The notes: a model not told the origin generated them from the letters alone. Positions 25,008-33,661 are shown, numbered from the stretch's first letter. The stretch is DNA of 47,607 nt from Alphaproteobacteria bacterium (GCA_020632885.1 JACKEQ010000038.1:1-47607), one strand, 5' to 3'. Translations and numbers: made by a program.

Positions 25008-26207
25008 TCATAGCGACTCCGGGGTGTCCCCGCGACCCTCGGTGTTCTGCAGGAACACCCGCGTCCCGACCGGCCCGGCCATCTCGAACACCAGGGTGCA
25101 GAGCACCACCACCGGCACGACGGTCGCCGCGACGGACGGCACCCGCTCGGCCGCGACCAGCGTCATGCCGAGCGCCACGCCCGCCTGGGGCAGCAGCGCG
25201 ATGCCCGCGCGAGGGCTGAGCTGCGCGGCCCCGCCGAGCCGTCTGTTCGCGATGAGCACACCGAGGCCCGCCCCGACGAGCCGCCCGACAATCCGCAGCA
25301 CGACATAGCCCATGACGAGCCGCCAGATGGCGGGGTCCGTCCCCGGGCTGGCGACCGCGCCGGAGAGCACGAAGAAGAGCACCAGGAACGGCGCCTCGAG
25401 GGACTCCATCTCGCGGAAGGGGACCTCGTGGTGGGCCGCGAAGTTCGCGACCACCGCACCCATCGTGACCGCGGCGAGGAGGTACGACACACCCAGCCCC
25501 GTCGCGAGCCCACAGGAGAGCGCGACGAACCCGAGCGCCTCGAGCCGCGTGGGCTCTCCGGGGTTGAGACGGCCGGTGAGCACGGCCGCAGCGAGCCCGA
25601 GCAGGCCTCCCAGCGCGATGGCCCCGCCGATCTCGCGGGCCGCGACCAGCAGGGCGGCGCTGTCCACACCGTCGCCCTGGAGCGGCCCGAGCACCGCCAG
25701 GAGCAGCCCGAAGAGCAGGAGCCCCCAGATGTCGTCCACCGCGACCACCCCGCGCAGCAGGCCGGTGTTCGGGCCGTCCGAGCCGAGGTCCCGGGCGACT
25801 GCGTCCACGGCGGCCGGGTCGGTGGCGGTGGCGGCCGTGGCGAGCACGAGGGCCACGGCGGGCTGCGCCCCCAGGAGGTACAGCCCGGCGCTCATCACGA
25901 ACCAGGTGACCCCGGAGTCCAGCAGCGAGACGATCACCACGGGACGCCCGCGCTTCCGGAGGTTCTCGAGGGTGAGCTCCCCCCCGAGCAGGAACCCCAC
26001 CATCGCGAGCGCCACCTCCGAGACGAACGGGTACCAGGCCCCCCGATCGGCCGGCAGCACGTCCAGCACCATCGGTCCCAGCACGAGCCCGAGGAGCAAC
26101 AGCAGGCTCACGCGCGGCAGGTGCGCGCGTCGCGCCAGGGCCTCCACCCAGGGCGCCAGGAGCAACACGCCCCCGACGGTCACCAGCAGCGCGGTCTGGG
26201 TCATCAC
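25008..26207 (-). CDS. Monovalent cation/proton antiporter (CPA family)
   Basis: 399 residues, GTG start at 26207 with an ATG as the second codon. About twelve hydrophobic segments. Conserved transporter elements include LLLLGLVLGPMVLD near the N-terminus, ATAATATDPAAVDAV (the acidic TDP motif of the ion pathway) and GVVAVDDIWGLLLFGL (paired Asp residues expected to bind the ion). These place it in the CPA superfamily of Na+/H+ or K+/H+ exchangers. No C-terminal TrkA domain is present. It lies 4 bases after the M14 peptidase gene and 19 bases before atpD, so it is probably part of the ATPase transcription unit and may share its coupling ion. Confidence 0.9.
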   Translation of the reverse strand: MMTQTALLVTVGGVLLLAPWVEALARRAHLPRVSLLLLLGLVLGPMVLDVLPADRGAWYPFVSEVALAMVGFLLGGELTLENLRKRGRPVVIVSLLDSGVTWFVMSAGLYLLGAQPAVALVLATAATATDPAAVDAVARDLGSDGPNTGLLRGVVAVDDIWGLLLFGLLLAVLGPLQGDGVDSAALLVAAREIGGAIALGGLLGLAAAVLTGRLNPGEPTRLEALGFVALSCGLATGLGVSYLLAAVTMGAVVANFAAHHEVPFREMESLEAPFLVLFFVLSGAVASPGTDPAIWRLVMGYVVLRIVGRLVGAGLGVLIANRRLGGAAQLSPRAGIALLPQAGVALGMTLVAAERVPSVAATVVPVVVLCTLVFEMAGPVGTRVFLQNTEGRGDTPESL

Positions 26208-26211
26208 GGCG

Positions 26212-27879
26212 TCAGCCCTCGAAGGACCACCAGCCGACCCGGCAGCTCCCGACCGTCACCCGCCACTCGGAGGCCCCGCGCAGGTCGAAGCAGACGGTGC
26301 GCCGGCCCGTCGAGCCGCGCGTGCGCTGGAAGTACAACGCGTTCGACCCGTCCCAGCGGCCGCGGCCCCATCCGTCCAGGTGCCCCACGGTCACGCGGCG
26401 CGGCCCGAGCACCTCACCGTCCGTGATCACGGTGGCCGTGAGCGGCTCGTTGTGCTCCAGGCCCGCGGCGCTCTCGATGAACCGGGTGGAGAGGTAGCCG
26501 TGGTTCTCGACCACGAGCGTGAGGTGGAGGTGGTCGCCGTCGAGCCGGGCGTCCACGTCGAGCTGCAGGCGGGGCGTCAGGGCGGCGGCGTGCAGGAGCA
26601 TGCGGCTCTGGGCGTCGACCACGCCGGGGAGCCGGTCGGGTGGGGGATTCCAGAGGCCCACCCGCGGATCGAGGCCGCCGATCTCCACGTCACCGAGCTG
26701 AGGGTGCCGGAAGGGGGTCCACGGGCGCAGGATGCGCCCCTCGTTGTGCTCGGCGTCCCAGCGGGCCAGGGCCTCCAGCTCGGCGCGCTCGAGGCGCGTG
26801 TAGCGGTCGACGAACCGGTCGGCCTTCGGGAGCCCCACCTCCTCGAACAGGTCCCAGAGCTCCACGACCCACGACAGGGCGCCGCGCTGGTGCCAGGCGT
26901 AGTCCACGAGGTCGCCGTGCAGCGGGGTGTCCGGCGCGTACACGAACTCCACGCCGGGGACGGTGGGATAGCCCGTGAAGTCGGTGGCCCACTGCTCCAC
27001 GAGGCGCAGGAGGGCGAGGTCGCCGGGGGGCAGCTTGCTGTCCGGCTGGTCGCCCAGGGGCCGGATCACCACGCCGCCGAAGCAGTGGTAGTTCACCCAG
27101 CAGAAGATCTCGGGGTGCGCCGTGGTGAAGCGCACCATGGCTGCGACCTCCGGCTCGCTCGCCGGGAAGGCCCCCGCGCCGACCTGGACGTGCGGAGGGG
27201 CCCAGCCGAACGGGAAGTTCCGGTTGAAGTCGGTCTGGGTGTCCGAGAGGAAGTCCGGGCTCGGGACGTCGAAGCCGTCGAAGCTCGCGATGATGCCTTC
27301 GGGGTAGACCTTGTAGAACGGCCCGTCGTCGTCGAGGGTGCGGCCCACGAGGAGTCCCGGCACCTCGGTGGACTCGACGAGCTCGCCGGTGGGGTCCTGG
27401 ACGCGCATCACGAAGGCCAGGCCGTCTCCGTCGAGGTCCTGGTTGATCCAGTGGGCGTGGTGCTTCGCGTGGCGGTGGTCGCGTGGGGCGCTGCGGACGT
27501 AGCGCCCGGTCTTCAGGACCGACTCCGCACCGTCGGGGGACATCCGGGGCACGACGTACACCAGGCACTCGCGGACGGCGCGGAGCAACGCGGGAGACAG
27601 ACCGTGCACATCCTCCCCGAGGTGGACGCGCAGGACGTCGTGGGCGAACCCGAGGCACACGCTCGACCCGGCGAGCTCGGCGGCGTGCATGTTCCCGTCC
27701 ACGAGCATGGACGGGCGCACCCGGTCGGGCTCGGGCCCGAGGGTGAGCAGCCAGAGCTCCCGGCCCTCCGGCGTGGTGGCGAGCGACGTCAGCCGCACGA
27801 GGTCCGGATGGTCGGCCGCCCAGCGCTGCAGGACCGCGGTGAGGCCGGCGTGGTCGAGGTATTCGTGCCGTGGGTCCAT
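26212..27879 (-). CDS. M14-family zinc carboxypeptidase
   Basis: 555 residues from the ATG giving MDPRHEYLDHAG. Zinc ligands are visible: HxxE at His65/Glu68 in DGNMHAAE and the third His in CWVNYHCFGG (His265), with a catalytic-type Glu340 in WVVELWD. A C-terminal beta domain (about 430-555, VVENHGYLSTRF) resembles the extra domain found in several bacterial M14 proteins. There is no signal peptide, so a cytoplasmic location is likely unless exported another way. Substrate specificity is not evident. It sits 2 bases after the upstream unknown gene and 4 bases before the antiporter gene. Confidence 0.9.
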   Translation of the reverse strand: MDPRHEYLDHAGLTAVLQRWAADHPDLVRLTSLATTPEGRELWLLTLGPEPDRVRPSMLVDGNMHAAELAGSSVCLGFAHDVLRVHLGEDVHGLSPALLRAVRECLVYVVPRMSPDGAESVLKTGRYVRSAPRDHRHAKHHAHWINQDLDGDGLAFVMRVQDPTGELVESTEVPGLLVGRTLDDDGPFYKVYPEGIIASFDGFDVPSPDFLSDTQTDFNRNFPFGWAPPHVQVGAGAFPASEPEVAAMVRFTTAHPEIFCWVNYHCFGGVVIRPLGDQPDSKLPPGDLALLRLVEQWATDFTGYPTVPGVEFVYAPDTPLHGDLVDYAWHQRGALSWVVELWDLFEEVGLPKADRFVDRYTRLERAELEALARWDAEHNEGRILRPWTPFRHPQLGDVEIGGLDPRVGLWNPPPDRLPGVVDAQSRMLLHAAALTPRLQLDVDARLDGDHLHLTLVVENHGYLSTRFIESAAGLEHNEPLTATVITDGEVLGPRRVTVGHLDGWGRGRWDGSNALYFQRTRGSTGRRTVCFDLRGASEWRVTVGSCRVGWWSFEG

Positions 27880-27881
27880 GG

Positions 27882-28811
27882 TCAGAGCCCCCAGAGGGTC
27901 GGGAGGGACGCGAAGGACGCACCACGTCCGACGCGGAGGACGATGTCGCCGAGCAAGAGCGCGGCGAGGCGGGTGCCCGGCGTCCAGGGGACGCTGGAGA
28001 CGACCTTCTCCCGGTGCTCCGGGAAGGCGTCCACCACGTGCTTCGTGCGCAGCCAGGTGCCCAGCGGTCCCCACGTGGAGACGGCGTGGGCGACGAGCGC
28101 GTGCGTCTCGGATGCGTAGAGCAGCTCGAGCGTGGAGCGATCGAGGAGGATGGAGAACAGCTCCATCGGGACGACCGCGCGGTCGAAGGCGATCATCCCG
28201 TTGCGCGCCTTCGCCAGCGGCGAGGTCACGAGCACGTGATCGTCGGTGCCGATGGGGTCGATGCAGGTGGCCCAGGCAGCCGCCACGAGGGCTGCGCTCG
28301 ACTGGATGGAGGACGGATCGAGGGCGGCCAGCACGGCGTTCGGGTCGCCCAGCGTGCGCGAGACGACCTCGGCGGAGCGCGCCTCCATCTCGGCGAGCCA
28401 GGCGTCGGCGTGCTCGGGGTCGAGCTGCGCGAGCGTCAGGGCCGTGGTGGCGCCGTTCCAGTTGTAGAGGAAGCGGACCGGAGGGGGCGGGTGGGGGATC
28501 TGCGGCTGCCGCTCGAGCACGGCACGCAGGAAGGTCACCGCGTGGACGGGCTCGCTCTCGGCGATGATGGCGGAGAACCAGGACGCGTAGGTGGCGAGAG
28601 CGATGTCGGGGCACGCGTCGCGGTCGTCGGCCAGGTCCACGGCGCGCTGGAGATCCGGGCCATCGTCCACGAGCCGGATGGCGATCATCCCGGCCGGCGT
28701 GAGGTGGCGGAGGACGCCACCATCGGGGACGGAAGTGCAGCTGGCCAGGGTGGCCGCGACCTTCATCAGGCCGGGTGCGACCTGGTGGTAGAGCTCGGGA
28801 ATGCCGTCCAT
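27882..28811 (-). CDS. Unknown soluble protein, first gene of the peptidase-antiporter-ATPase unit
   Basis: 309 residues from the ATG giving MDGIPELYHQVAPGLM, which has AAGGAG 7 bases upstream. No signal peptide or membrane helix. Mostly helical, Ala/Leu-rich, with an internal PHPPPPVRFLYNW segment and two Cys only. I do not recognise any domain. It is followed after 2 bases by the M14 peptidase gene. The 198-base gap upstream, shared with the divergent LplT-PlsC gene, is where the promoter for this long operon should lie, but I see no convincing one on this strand. Confidence 0.72.
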   Translation of the reverse strand: MDGIPELYHQVAPGLMKVAATLASCTSVPDGGVLRHLTPAGMIAIRLVDDGPDLQRAVDLADDRDACPDIALATYASWFSAIIAESEPVHAVTFLRAVLERQPQIPHPPPPVRFLYNWNGATTALTLAQLDPEHADAWLAEMEARSAEVVSRTLGDPNAVLAALDPSSIQSSAALVAAAWATCIDPIGTDDHVLVTSPLAKARNGMIAFDRAVVPMELFSILLDRSTLELLYASETHALVAHAVSTWGPLGTWLRTKHVVDAFPEHREKVVSSVPWTPGTRLAALLLGDIVLRVGRGASFASLPTLWGL

Positions 28812-28946
28812 GGCGAGCTCCTTGCGCCCGAAGGCCGCGAGACCCTCCGTTCGCAGGCTCCGCCCGGCGGGCCGGTCCTCCGCGTGCAGGGTCAGGTGTC
28901 GGTCGGCTTCGAACTGCATCCGGGGCTCCAGCTGCAGCGCGTGTAA

Positions 28947-28975
28947 TTGGGCACGCAGGCCGCGTCCGCTAGAGT
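28947..28975 (+). promoter_or_regulatory. Candidate promoter for the LplT-PlsC operon
   Basis: TTGGGC (28947-28952), 17-base spacer, TAGAGT (28970-28975), 34 bases before the TTG start at 29010. The -10 is reasonable and the -35 weak. Judged by eye. Confidence 0.35.
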
Positions 28976-29009
28976 CCCGCGGTGGGCGAGGTCCCACACA
29001 GGAGACCCC

Positions 29010-30914
29010 TTGAGCAGCTCGCTGGTGACCCACCGCCGCTTCGGCCCGATGTTCTGGACGCAGTTCTCGGGCGCGTTCAACGACAACTTCTTCAAGAACG
29101 CGCTCGTCATCCTCGTGGTCTTCAAGATCGCGGGCGCGCTCCCGGACGACGCCGCCGTGGTCTTCGGGCTCGGGAAGGACGCTTTCGCGCCCCTCGCGGG
29201 TGCGGTGTTCATCCTGCCGTTCTTCCTGTTCTCGGCCCTCGGCGGCCAGCTCGCCGACAAGTACGAGAAGTCCGACCTCATCCGGAAGATCAAGCTCGCC
29301 GAGATCTTCATCATGCTGCTCGGCGGGTTCGCCCTGGTGTTCGCCCAGGTGGAGCTCCTGCTGCTCGTGCTCTTCCTGATGGGCACGCAGTCCACCTTCT
29401 TCGGCCCCGTGAAGTACGGCATCCTCCCGCAGCTGCTCGACGAGGAGGACCTCGTCGGCGGCAACGCGCTCGTGGAGACCGCGACCTACCTCGCCATCCT
29501 GGGCGGCACGATCTTCGGCGGCGTGCTCGTGAACCTCTACTGGGGCGAGGCCCCGGTGGGCCTGTGGATCGTCGCGGTGGGGGTGGTGATCATCGCCATC
29601 CTCGGACGCGCGGTGGCCGGTCGGGTGCCCGAGTGCGAGCCCACCGACCCGTCCCTCGAGCTCCAGCTCGACCCGTTCCGCCCGACCTGGCAGATCATCC
29701 GCATCACCATGCAGAAGCGGCCGGTGTGGCTGTCGATCCTGGGGATCACGTGGTTCTGGGGCTTCGGCGCGAGCTTCCTCTCGCTGTTCCCCAAGTACAC
29801 CAAGGATGTGCTCGGCGGCGACGAGACCATCGCCACCCTGTTCCTGGCGGTGTTCTCGGTGGGCATCGGCGTGGGCAGCATGCTCTGCGAGCGCTTCAGC
29901 AGGCACCGTCTGGAGCTCGGGCTCGTGCCCATCGGGTCGTTCGGCATGAGCTTCTTCACGCTCGTGCTCTTCGTCGTGGGCCAGCCCTGGGCCGTCGATC
30001 CCGACGCCCTGCTCTCGCTCGTCGGCTTCCTCTCGCGCCCGATGGGCTGGGTGATCCTGCTCGCCCTGCTCGGCATCGCGGCCAGCGGCGGCCTCTACAT
30101 CGTCCCGCTCTACACGATGATCCAGCAGCGGTCCGAGGACAGCGAGCGCAGCCGGGTCATCGCGGGCAACAACATCATCAACAGCGCCTTCATGGTGGTG
30201 GCGAACCTCGCGCTGGTCGCGCTGCTCACCCAGCTCTCCGTCACCCAGATCTTCGCCGTGCTGGCCGTGTTCAACGTGCTCGTCGCGGTCTACGTCTACA
30301 CGGTGGTGCCCGAGTTCCTCCTGCGCTTCATGGCCTGGATGCTCTCCAACGTGCTCTACGACGTGAAGCTCGTGGGCATCGAGCACCTGCCCCGCGACAC
30401 GCGCGCGGTGATGGCCGGGAACCACGTGTCGTTCGTGGACTGGCTCGTCGTCATGGGGGCCGTGCAGCGCCCCATCCGCTTCGTGATGTACGCGGGCTTC
30501 GCGAAGGGCTTCGTGGGCTGGCTCGCGAAGCAGGCGAAGGTCATCCCCATCGTGGGTCGCAAGGAGGACCCCGCCCTCCTGGAGCGCGCGATGGACCAGA
30601 TCTCCCTCGAGCTCCAGGGCGACTGGGTGGTCGGCATCTTCCCGGAGGGCCGGATCACCGACACGGGCGAGATGTACCCGTTCCGCAAGGGCATCGAGGA
30701 GATCGTCGAGCGCGATCCCGCGCCCGTGGTGCCGTTCGCCATCAACGGGCTCTGGGGCAGCGTGTTCTCGCGGGCCCCGGGCAGCTCGTTCCCGCGGGGC
30801 TTCCGGTCGCCGGTCACCATCACCCTCGGGCCCGCGCTGCCTCCCGAGCAGGTCACCGCCGAGGCCGTGCAGGAGCGGGTGAAGGCGCTCTGGACCGCCG
30901 GGGAGCGCAAGTGA
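29010..30914 (+). CDS. LplT-type lysophospholipid transporter fused to PlsC-type acyltransferase
   Basis: 634 residues from TTG (MSSSLVTHRRFGPMF), chosen because AGGAG sits 6 bases upstream and the longer ATG reading is not conserved-looking. Residues about 1-420 are a twelve-helix MFS transporter of the LplT type (FWTQFSGAFNDNFFKNAL). Residues about 440-634 are a glycerolipid acyltransferase with NHVSFVD (Asn471 on) and FPEGRIT (Phe544 on). In many bacteria LplT, acyltransferase and acyl-ACP synthetase (Aas) are joined; here the synthetase domain is missing. The protein should flip lysophospholipids inward and re-acylate them. The next gene starts inside its stop (GTGA). Confidence 0.93.
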   Translation: MSSSLVTHRRFGPMFWTQFSGAFNDNFFKNALVILVVFKIAGALPDDAAVVFGLGKDAFAPLAGAVFILPFFLFSALGGQLADKYEKSDLIRKIKLAEIFIMLLGGFALVFAQVELLLLVLFLMGTQSTFFGPVKYGILPQLLDEEDLVGGNALVETATYLAILGGTIFGGVLVNLYWGEAPVGLWIVAVGVVIIAILGRAVAGRVPECEPTDPSLELQLDPFRPTWQIIRITMQKRPVWLSILGITWFWGFGASFLSLFPKYTKDVLGGDETIATLFLAVFSVGIGVGSMLCERFSRHRLELGLVPIGSFGMSFFTLVLFVVGQPWAVDPDALLSLVGFLSRPMGWVILLALLGIAASGGLYIVPLYTMIQQRSEDSERSRVIAGNNIINSAFMVVANLALVALLTQLSVTQIFAVLAVFNVLVAVYVYTVVPEFLLRFMAWMLSNVLYDVKLVGIEHLPRDTRAVMAGNHVSFVDWLVVMGAVQRPIRFVMYAGFAKGFVGWLAKQAKVIPIVGRKEDPALLERAMDQISLELQGDWVVGIFPEGRITDTGEMYPFRKGIEEIVERDPAPVVPFAINGLWGSVFSRAPGSSFPRGFRSPVTITLGPALPPEQVTAEAVQERVKALWTAGERK

Positions 30915-32197
30915 TCGCGCTGCTCGGCGCGGCCCTCGCGAACGGCGGACCCGACGCGTGGACCCAACCGACCCCCGTGGGGGACGCCCGTCCGGACGGC
31001 ACGGTGCGCACACGGCTCGCCAGCGAGCGGCTGGAGGTGCGCTTCGGCGTGGACTTCGACCGGGTGCACGCCACCGCGACCTACCGGCTCGTGAACGACG
31101 GCGCGCCCGAGACCGTGCGCTACGCCGTGCCCCTCCTGGGCGAGAAGCCGCCCACGCCGACCCTCACGCTGGACGGGAAGGCGGTGGCCTGCGCCCTCGA
31201 GCCCCTGCCGAAGGCGATCCCGCTGTTCGCCGACACGTACGAGATGTTCGACCCCGTGGCGGAGCGCGTGTGCGTCGCGTCCCTCGCGGTGCCGAGCGGT
31301 GCGAGCACCCTCGTCCTGGACGTCGTGGAGGAGCCCTTCCACGAGTCCTGGTCCACGAGCAAGGACCTGCACGCCGGGGTGGCGGACCGGGACTGGGTGT
31401 GGATGCTCGCGCCCGCGGGGTCCTGGAAGGGCACGGTGGACACGCTGGACGTGGTGTTGGACCCCGGCGCGCTCGGCGACCGCGTGCAGCCGAAGACGGC
31501 GGGCTTCGAGCGCCGGGAGGGCCGCTGGGTGCTCCACCGCGAGAAGGTCGATCTGGCGGCAGCGCAACCCCTCCACGTGCACCTCGCCGTGGCCGACATG
31601 GACCGGCAGGCCATCGTGCTCGGCATGGCGAAGCGCGGGTTCTGGATGAAGCCCGTGTCGGCGCGGGCAAGCAGCACCCTCGCCGCCCAGGGCGGCAACC
31701 GGTACGACGCCGCCAACGTGTTCGACGCGGACCCCTCCACCGCGTGGTGCGAGGGTGTGGAGGGCAGCGGGAAGGGCTCGTGGCTCGAGATCCGGTTCGC
31801 TCCGCCCACCCACATCGAGGACCTGCCGGTGTACGTGCGCATGGGGCCCGGTCCGCTCGCGATGGCCGTCATCCCCGGCTACGCGAAGTCGGCGTCCGCC
31901 TGGGCGGGCAACGGCCGCGTGCGCGAGCTGAAGGTGAGCACGTGCGACGGGAAGACGTCCGACACGGTGGCGGTCGCGGTGGCCGACGACTGGAAGGCGG
32001 GGCTCGTCACGCACCGGTTCGGCGGCTCGTTCAAGGACGATACGATGCCCACGGCCATGGCGGAGGTCGTCACGAAGCCGTGGATGCAGGAGCAAGTCGA
32101 GGCCTGCGTGCGCGTGGAGCTGACGGGCGTGGTGGACGGCGGGAAGTGGGCCGACACCTGCATCAGCGAGCTCCTCTTCTGGCCGGAGACATTCTGA
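30911..32197 (+). CDS. Secreted protein with NADase-type glycan-binding domain
   Basis: 428 residues, GTG start overlapping the previous stop, short leader MIALLGAALANGG. The N-terminal half is beta-rich with an immunoglobulin-like pattern (FDRVHATATYRLVNDGAPETVRYAVPLLG). Residues about 245-400 contain the discoidin-like signature ASSTLA, NVFDADPSTAWCEG and GSWLEIRF, which is the pattern of the NADase-type glycan-binding (NADase_transloc) domain. No toxin or NADase catalytic domain is present. Probably a surface or periplasmic carbohydrate-binding protein. The next gene overlaps or abuts its end. Confidence 0.8.
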   Translation: MIALLGAALANGGPDAWTQPTPVGDARPDGTVRTRLASERLEVRFGVDFDRVHATATYRLVNDGAPETVRYAVPLLGEKPPTPTLTLDGKAVACALEPLPKAIPLFADTYEMFDPVAERVCVASLAVPSGASTLVLDVVEEPFHESWSTSKDLHAGVADRDWVWMLAPAGSWKGTVDTLDVVLDPGALGDRVQPKTAGFERREGRWVLHREKVDLAAAQPLHVHLAVADMDRQAIVLGMAKRGFWMKPVSARASSTLAAQGGNRYDAANVFDADPSTAWCEGVEGSGKGSWLEIRFAPPTHIEDLPVYVRMGPGPLAMAVIPGYAKSASAWAGNGRVRELKVSTCDGKTSDTVAVAVADDWKAGLVTHRFGGSFKDDTMPTAMAEVVTKPWMQEQVEACVRVELTGVVDGGKWADTCISELLFWPETF

Positions 32198-32208
32198 CCG
32201 TCCTCGCG

Positions 32209-32919
32209 GTGGACGGGCCCACCGAGGTCCTCGCGGAGACGCGGGTCACCCTCGAGGCGCCGGAGCGCGCGGTCTGGTGGGAGCGGACGACACCACCGGG
32301 GGACTACGACAACACGCGGGCGTGCGGGGGGCCGCCGCTCGGGTGCGCGGAGCTGCTGCCGTACCGCTGGGAGCGCGTGGGCGCCGGACGTCGGCTGCGG
32401 CGTGCCTGGACGGTCGGGACGCACCCGTTGCTCGCGACGGACGGTCCGAAGCCGCCCGACGACGCCGTGCCGCACATGGTGGTCGTGCGGCCCGCCGACA
32501 CGTACGTCGGCTATGCCAGCGAGCTTCTCGGTGTGCCGTTCGTGCTCACCCCGGCCCGCCTGGACCGCGGTCACCAGACGGATCTGCGGGAGGCCGCGGA
32601 CTGCGTGGCGGTCGTGATCTACGGGCGTCGCCGGATGGGCGAGGAGGTCCCGTACGTCTCGCCGCACGGGCTCTGGTCGTTCCTCGAGCCCGCGGACGAC
32701 CTGCCCGCGGAGGCCGGCGACGTGCTGCACTGGGGCTGGCAGACCGGGATCCTCGCGGTGGACACGGCCCCGTTCGGGGTCCTCGACGCGACGGACCGCG
32801 TGCTGCTGGCCTGGCGGGGCGAGGTGGAGGAGGCCGCCCTCGGCGACCTCCCGCGGTTCGGTGAGGTCCGGAGGCTCCGGTGGCCCGTCAGTCCAGCTCG
32901 AGGTGCTGGTAGCCCATGA
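32209..32919 (+). CDS. Putative NlpC/P60-like cysteine hydrolase, start uncertain
   Basis: 236 residues from the GTG at 32209; CTG 32194 or ATT 32191, nearer to a GGAGA, are alternatives, and the real start may overlap the upstream stop. It has no signal peptide in this form. The central region YASELLGVPFVLTP then REAADCVAVVIYGRRRMG and SPHGL, followed by AGDVLHWGWQTGIL, recalls NlpC/P60 domains (Cys in a DC motif, later His). The match is partial and made by eye. Its last 32 bases overlap the convergent DsrE-like gene. Cotranscribed with the glycan-binding protein. Confidence 0.6.
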   Translation: MDGPTEVLAETRVTLEAPERAVWWERTTPPGDYDNTRACGGPPLGCAELLPYRWERVGAGRRLRRAWTVGTHPLLATDGPKPPDDAVPHMVVVRPADTYVGYASELLGVPFVLTPARLDRGHQTDLREAADCVAVVIYGRRRMGEEVPYVSPHGLWSFLEPADDLPAEAGDVLHWGWQTGILAVDTAPFGVLDATDRVLLAWRGEVEEAALGDLPRFGEVRRLRWPVSPARGAGSP

Positions 32920-33421
32920 GCTGGAGATCGATGACCCGGGGCAGCCCGGCAGGCGTGACCTTCACACCCGGGAGCAGCATGTCCTCGGTGTAGCCCTGGG
33001 ACTTCATGGTCACCGCGCACACCTCCACGTCCACGCCCGCCTCGATGAGGCCGGCGATCATCTCCTTGTAGGGATTCTGGTCCTGGACGACCGCGGGGCC
33101 CTTGTGCGCCGACGCCTTCCAGCCGGCGTCGTTCAGGAACCAGTACACGGGCGCGTCGTGGGCGACGATCTTGAAGTCCAGCGCGCTGCTCGGGACCCCG
33201 AGCTTCTCGGGGTAGGCCGTGTGCACGAGACGGTCGAGGTACCAGAGGGTCTTCGGGGTCCCCTTCTTCCAGGCGTCGTGGCTGACGTGGAAGACGACCT
33301 TCACATCCTCACGCACCTGGAGGGTGGAGGGGTCGTCGGGGTTCAGGGTGGCAGCGGCGGGCTTCTTGGCGAGGGCGGCGCTGGGCACGACGAGGAGCCC
33401 GAGCAGGGCGAGCCGGAACAT
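32888..33421 (-). CDS. Secreted DsrE/DsrF-like protein
   Basis: 177 residues. The signal peptide MFRLALLGLLVVPSAALAKK is clear. The mature part has the DsrE fold pattern: LQVREDVKVVFHVS, FKIVAHDAPVYWFLN and, near the C-terminus, LIEAGVDVEVCAVTMKS with the single conserved-type Cys, then VIDLQLMGYQHLEL. Exported DsrE-like proteins occur in many proteobacteria; their function is mostly unknown and sulfur-relay activity cannot be assumed. It lies 34 bases after a 59-residue membrane protein gene. Its 3' end overlaps the convergent gene by 32 bases. Confidence 0.85.
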   Translation of the reverse strand: MFRLALLGLLVVPSAALAKKPAAATLNPDDPSTLQVREDVKVVFHVSHDAWKKGTPKTLWYLDRLVHTAYPEKLGVPSSALDFKIVAHDAPVYWFLNDAGWKASAHKGPAVVQDQNPYKEMIAGLIEAGVDVEVCAVTMKSQGYTEDMLLPGVKVTPAGLPRVIDLQLMGYQHLELD

Positions 33422-33455
33422 GGATCACTCCGATGGTGGGTGGGGGACGGAGGCC

Positions 33456-33635
33456 TCAGGAGGCGATCCGGGCGTCGGGCCCGGCGTCTTCCTTCGTCTC
33501 GTCGTCGTCCACGGGAGCGTCCCAGCCGGTGGAGAGCGTGATGCCGATCTTCACCGCCGCGGCGAAGAGGAAGAGGGGCAGCACGGTCGCCATCGCGAGC
33601 GCGGGGTGATCGATGATGAGCTGGCGCCAGTCCAT
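33456..33635 (-). CDS. 59-residue single-helix membrane protein
   Basis: MDWRQLIIDHPALAMATVL at the start, one hydrophobic helix (about 12-32), then an acidic tail (DAPVDDDETKEDAGPDAR). GGAGGT lies 6 bases before the ATG. No known family. Same strand as, and 34 bases before, the DsrE-like gene, with which it is probably cotranscribed. Support is the strong ribosome-binding site, the membrane-protein composition and the fit in the gap. Confidence 0.6.
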   Translation of the reverse strand: MDWRQLIIDHPALAMATVLPLFLFAAAVKIGITLSTGWDAPVDDDETKEDAGPDARIAS

Positions 33636-33661
33636 GGTGGACCTCCGTGCCCCTCATCCAG

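Noticed and set aside
27882..31013. Open frame of 1043 codons on the minus strand
   Set aside because: Beyond 28811 it runs antisense to the well-supported LplT-PlsC gene and has the low-complexity His/Glu/Asp composition of a GC-rich shadow frame.
28982..32197. 1071-codon plus-strand frame ending with the glycan-binding protein
   Set aside because: The first 640 codons are the wrong frame of LplT-PlsC (Arg/Pro-rich). The real gene begins at the GTG overlapping the LplT-PlsC stop at 30911.
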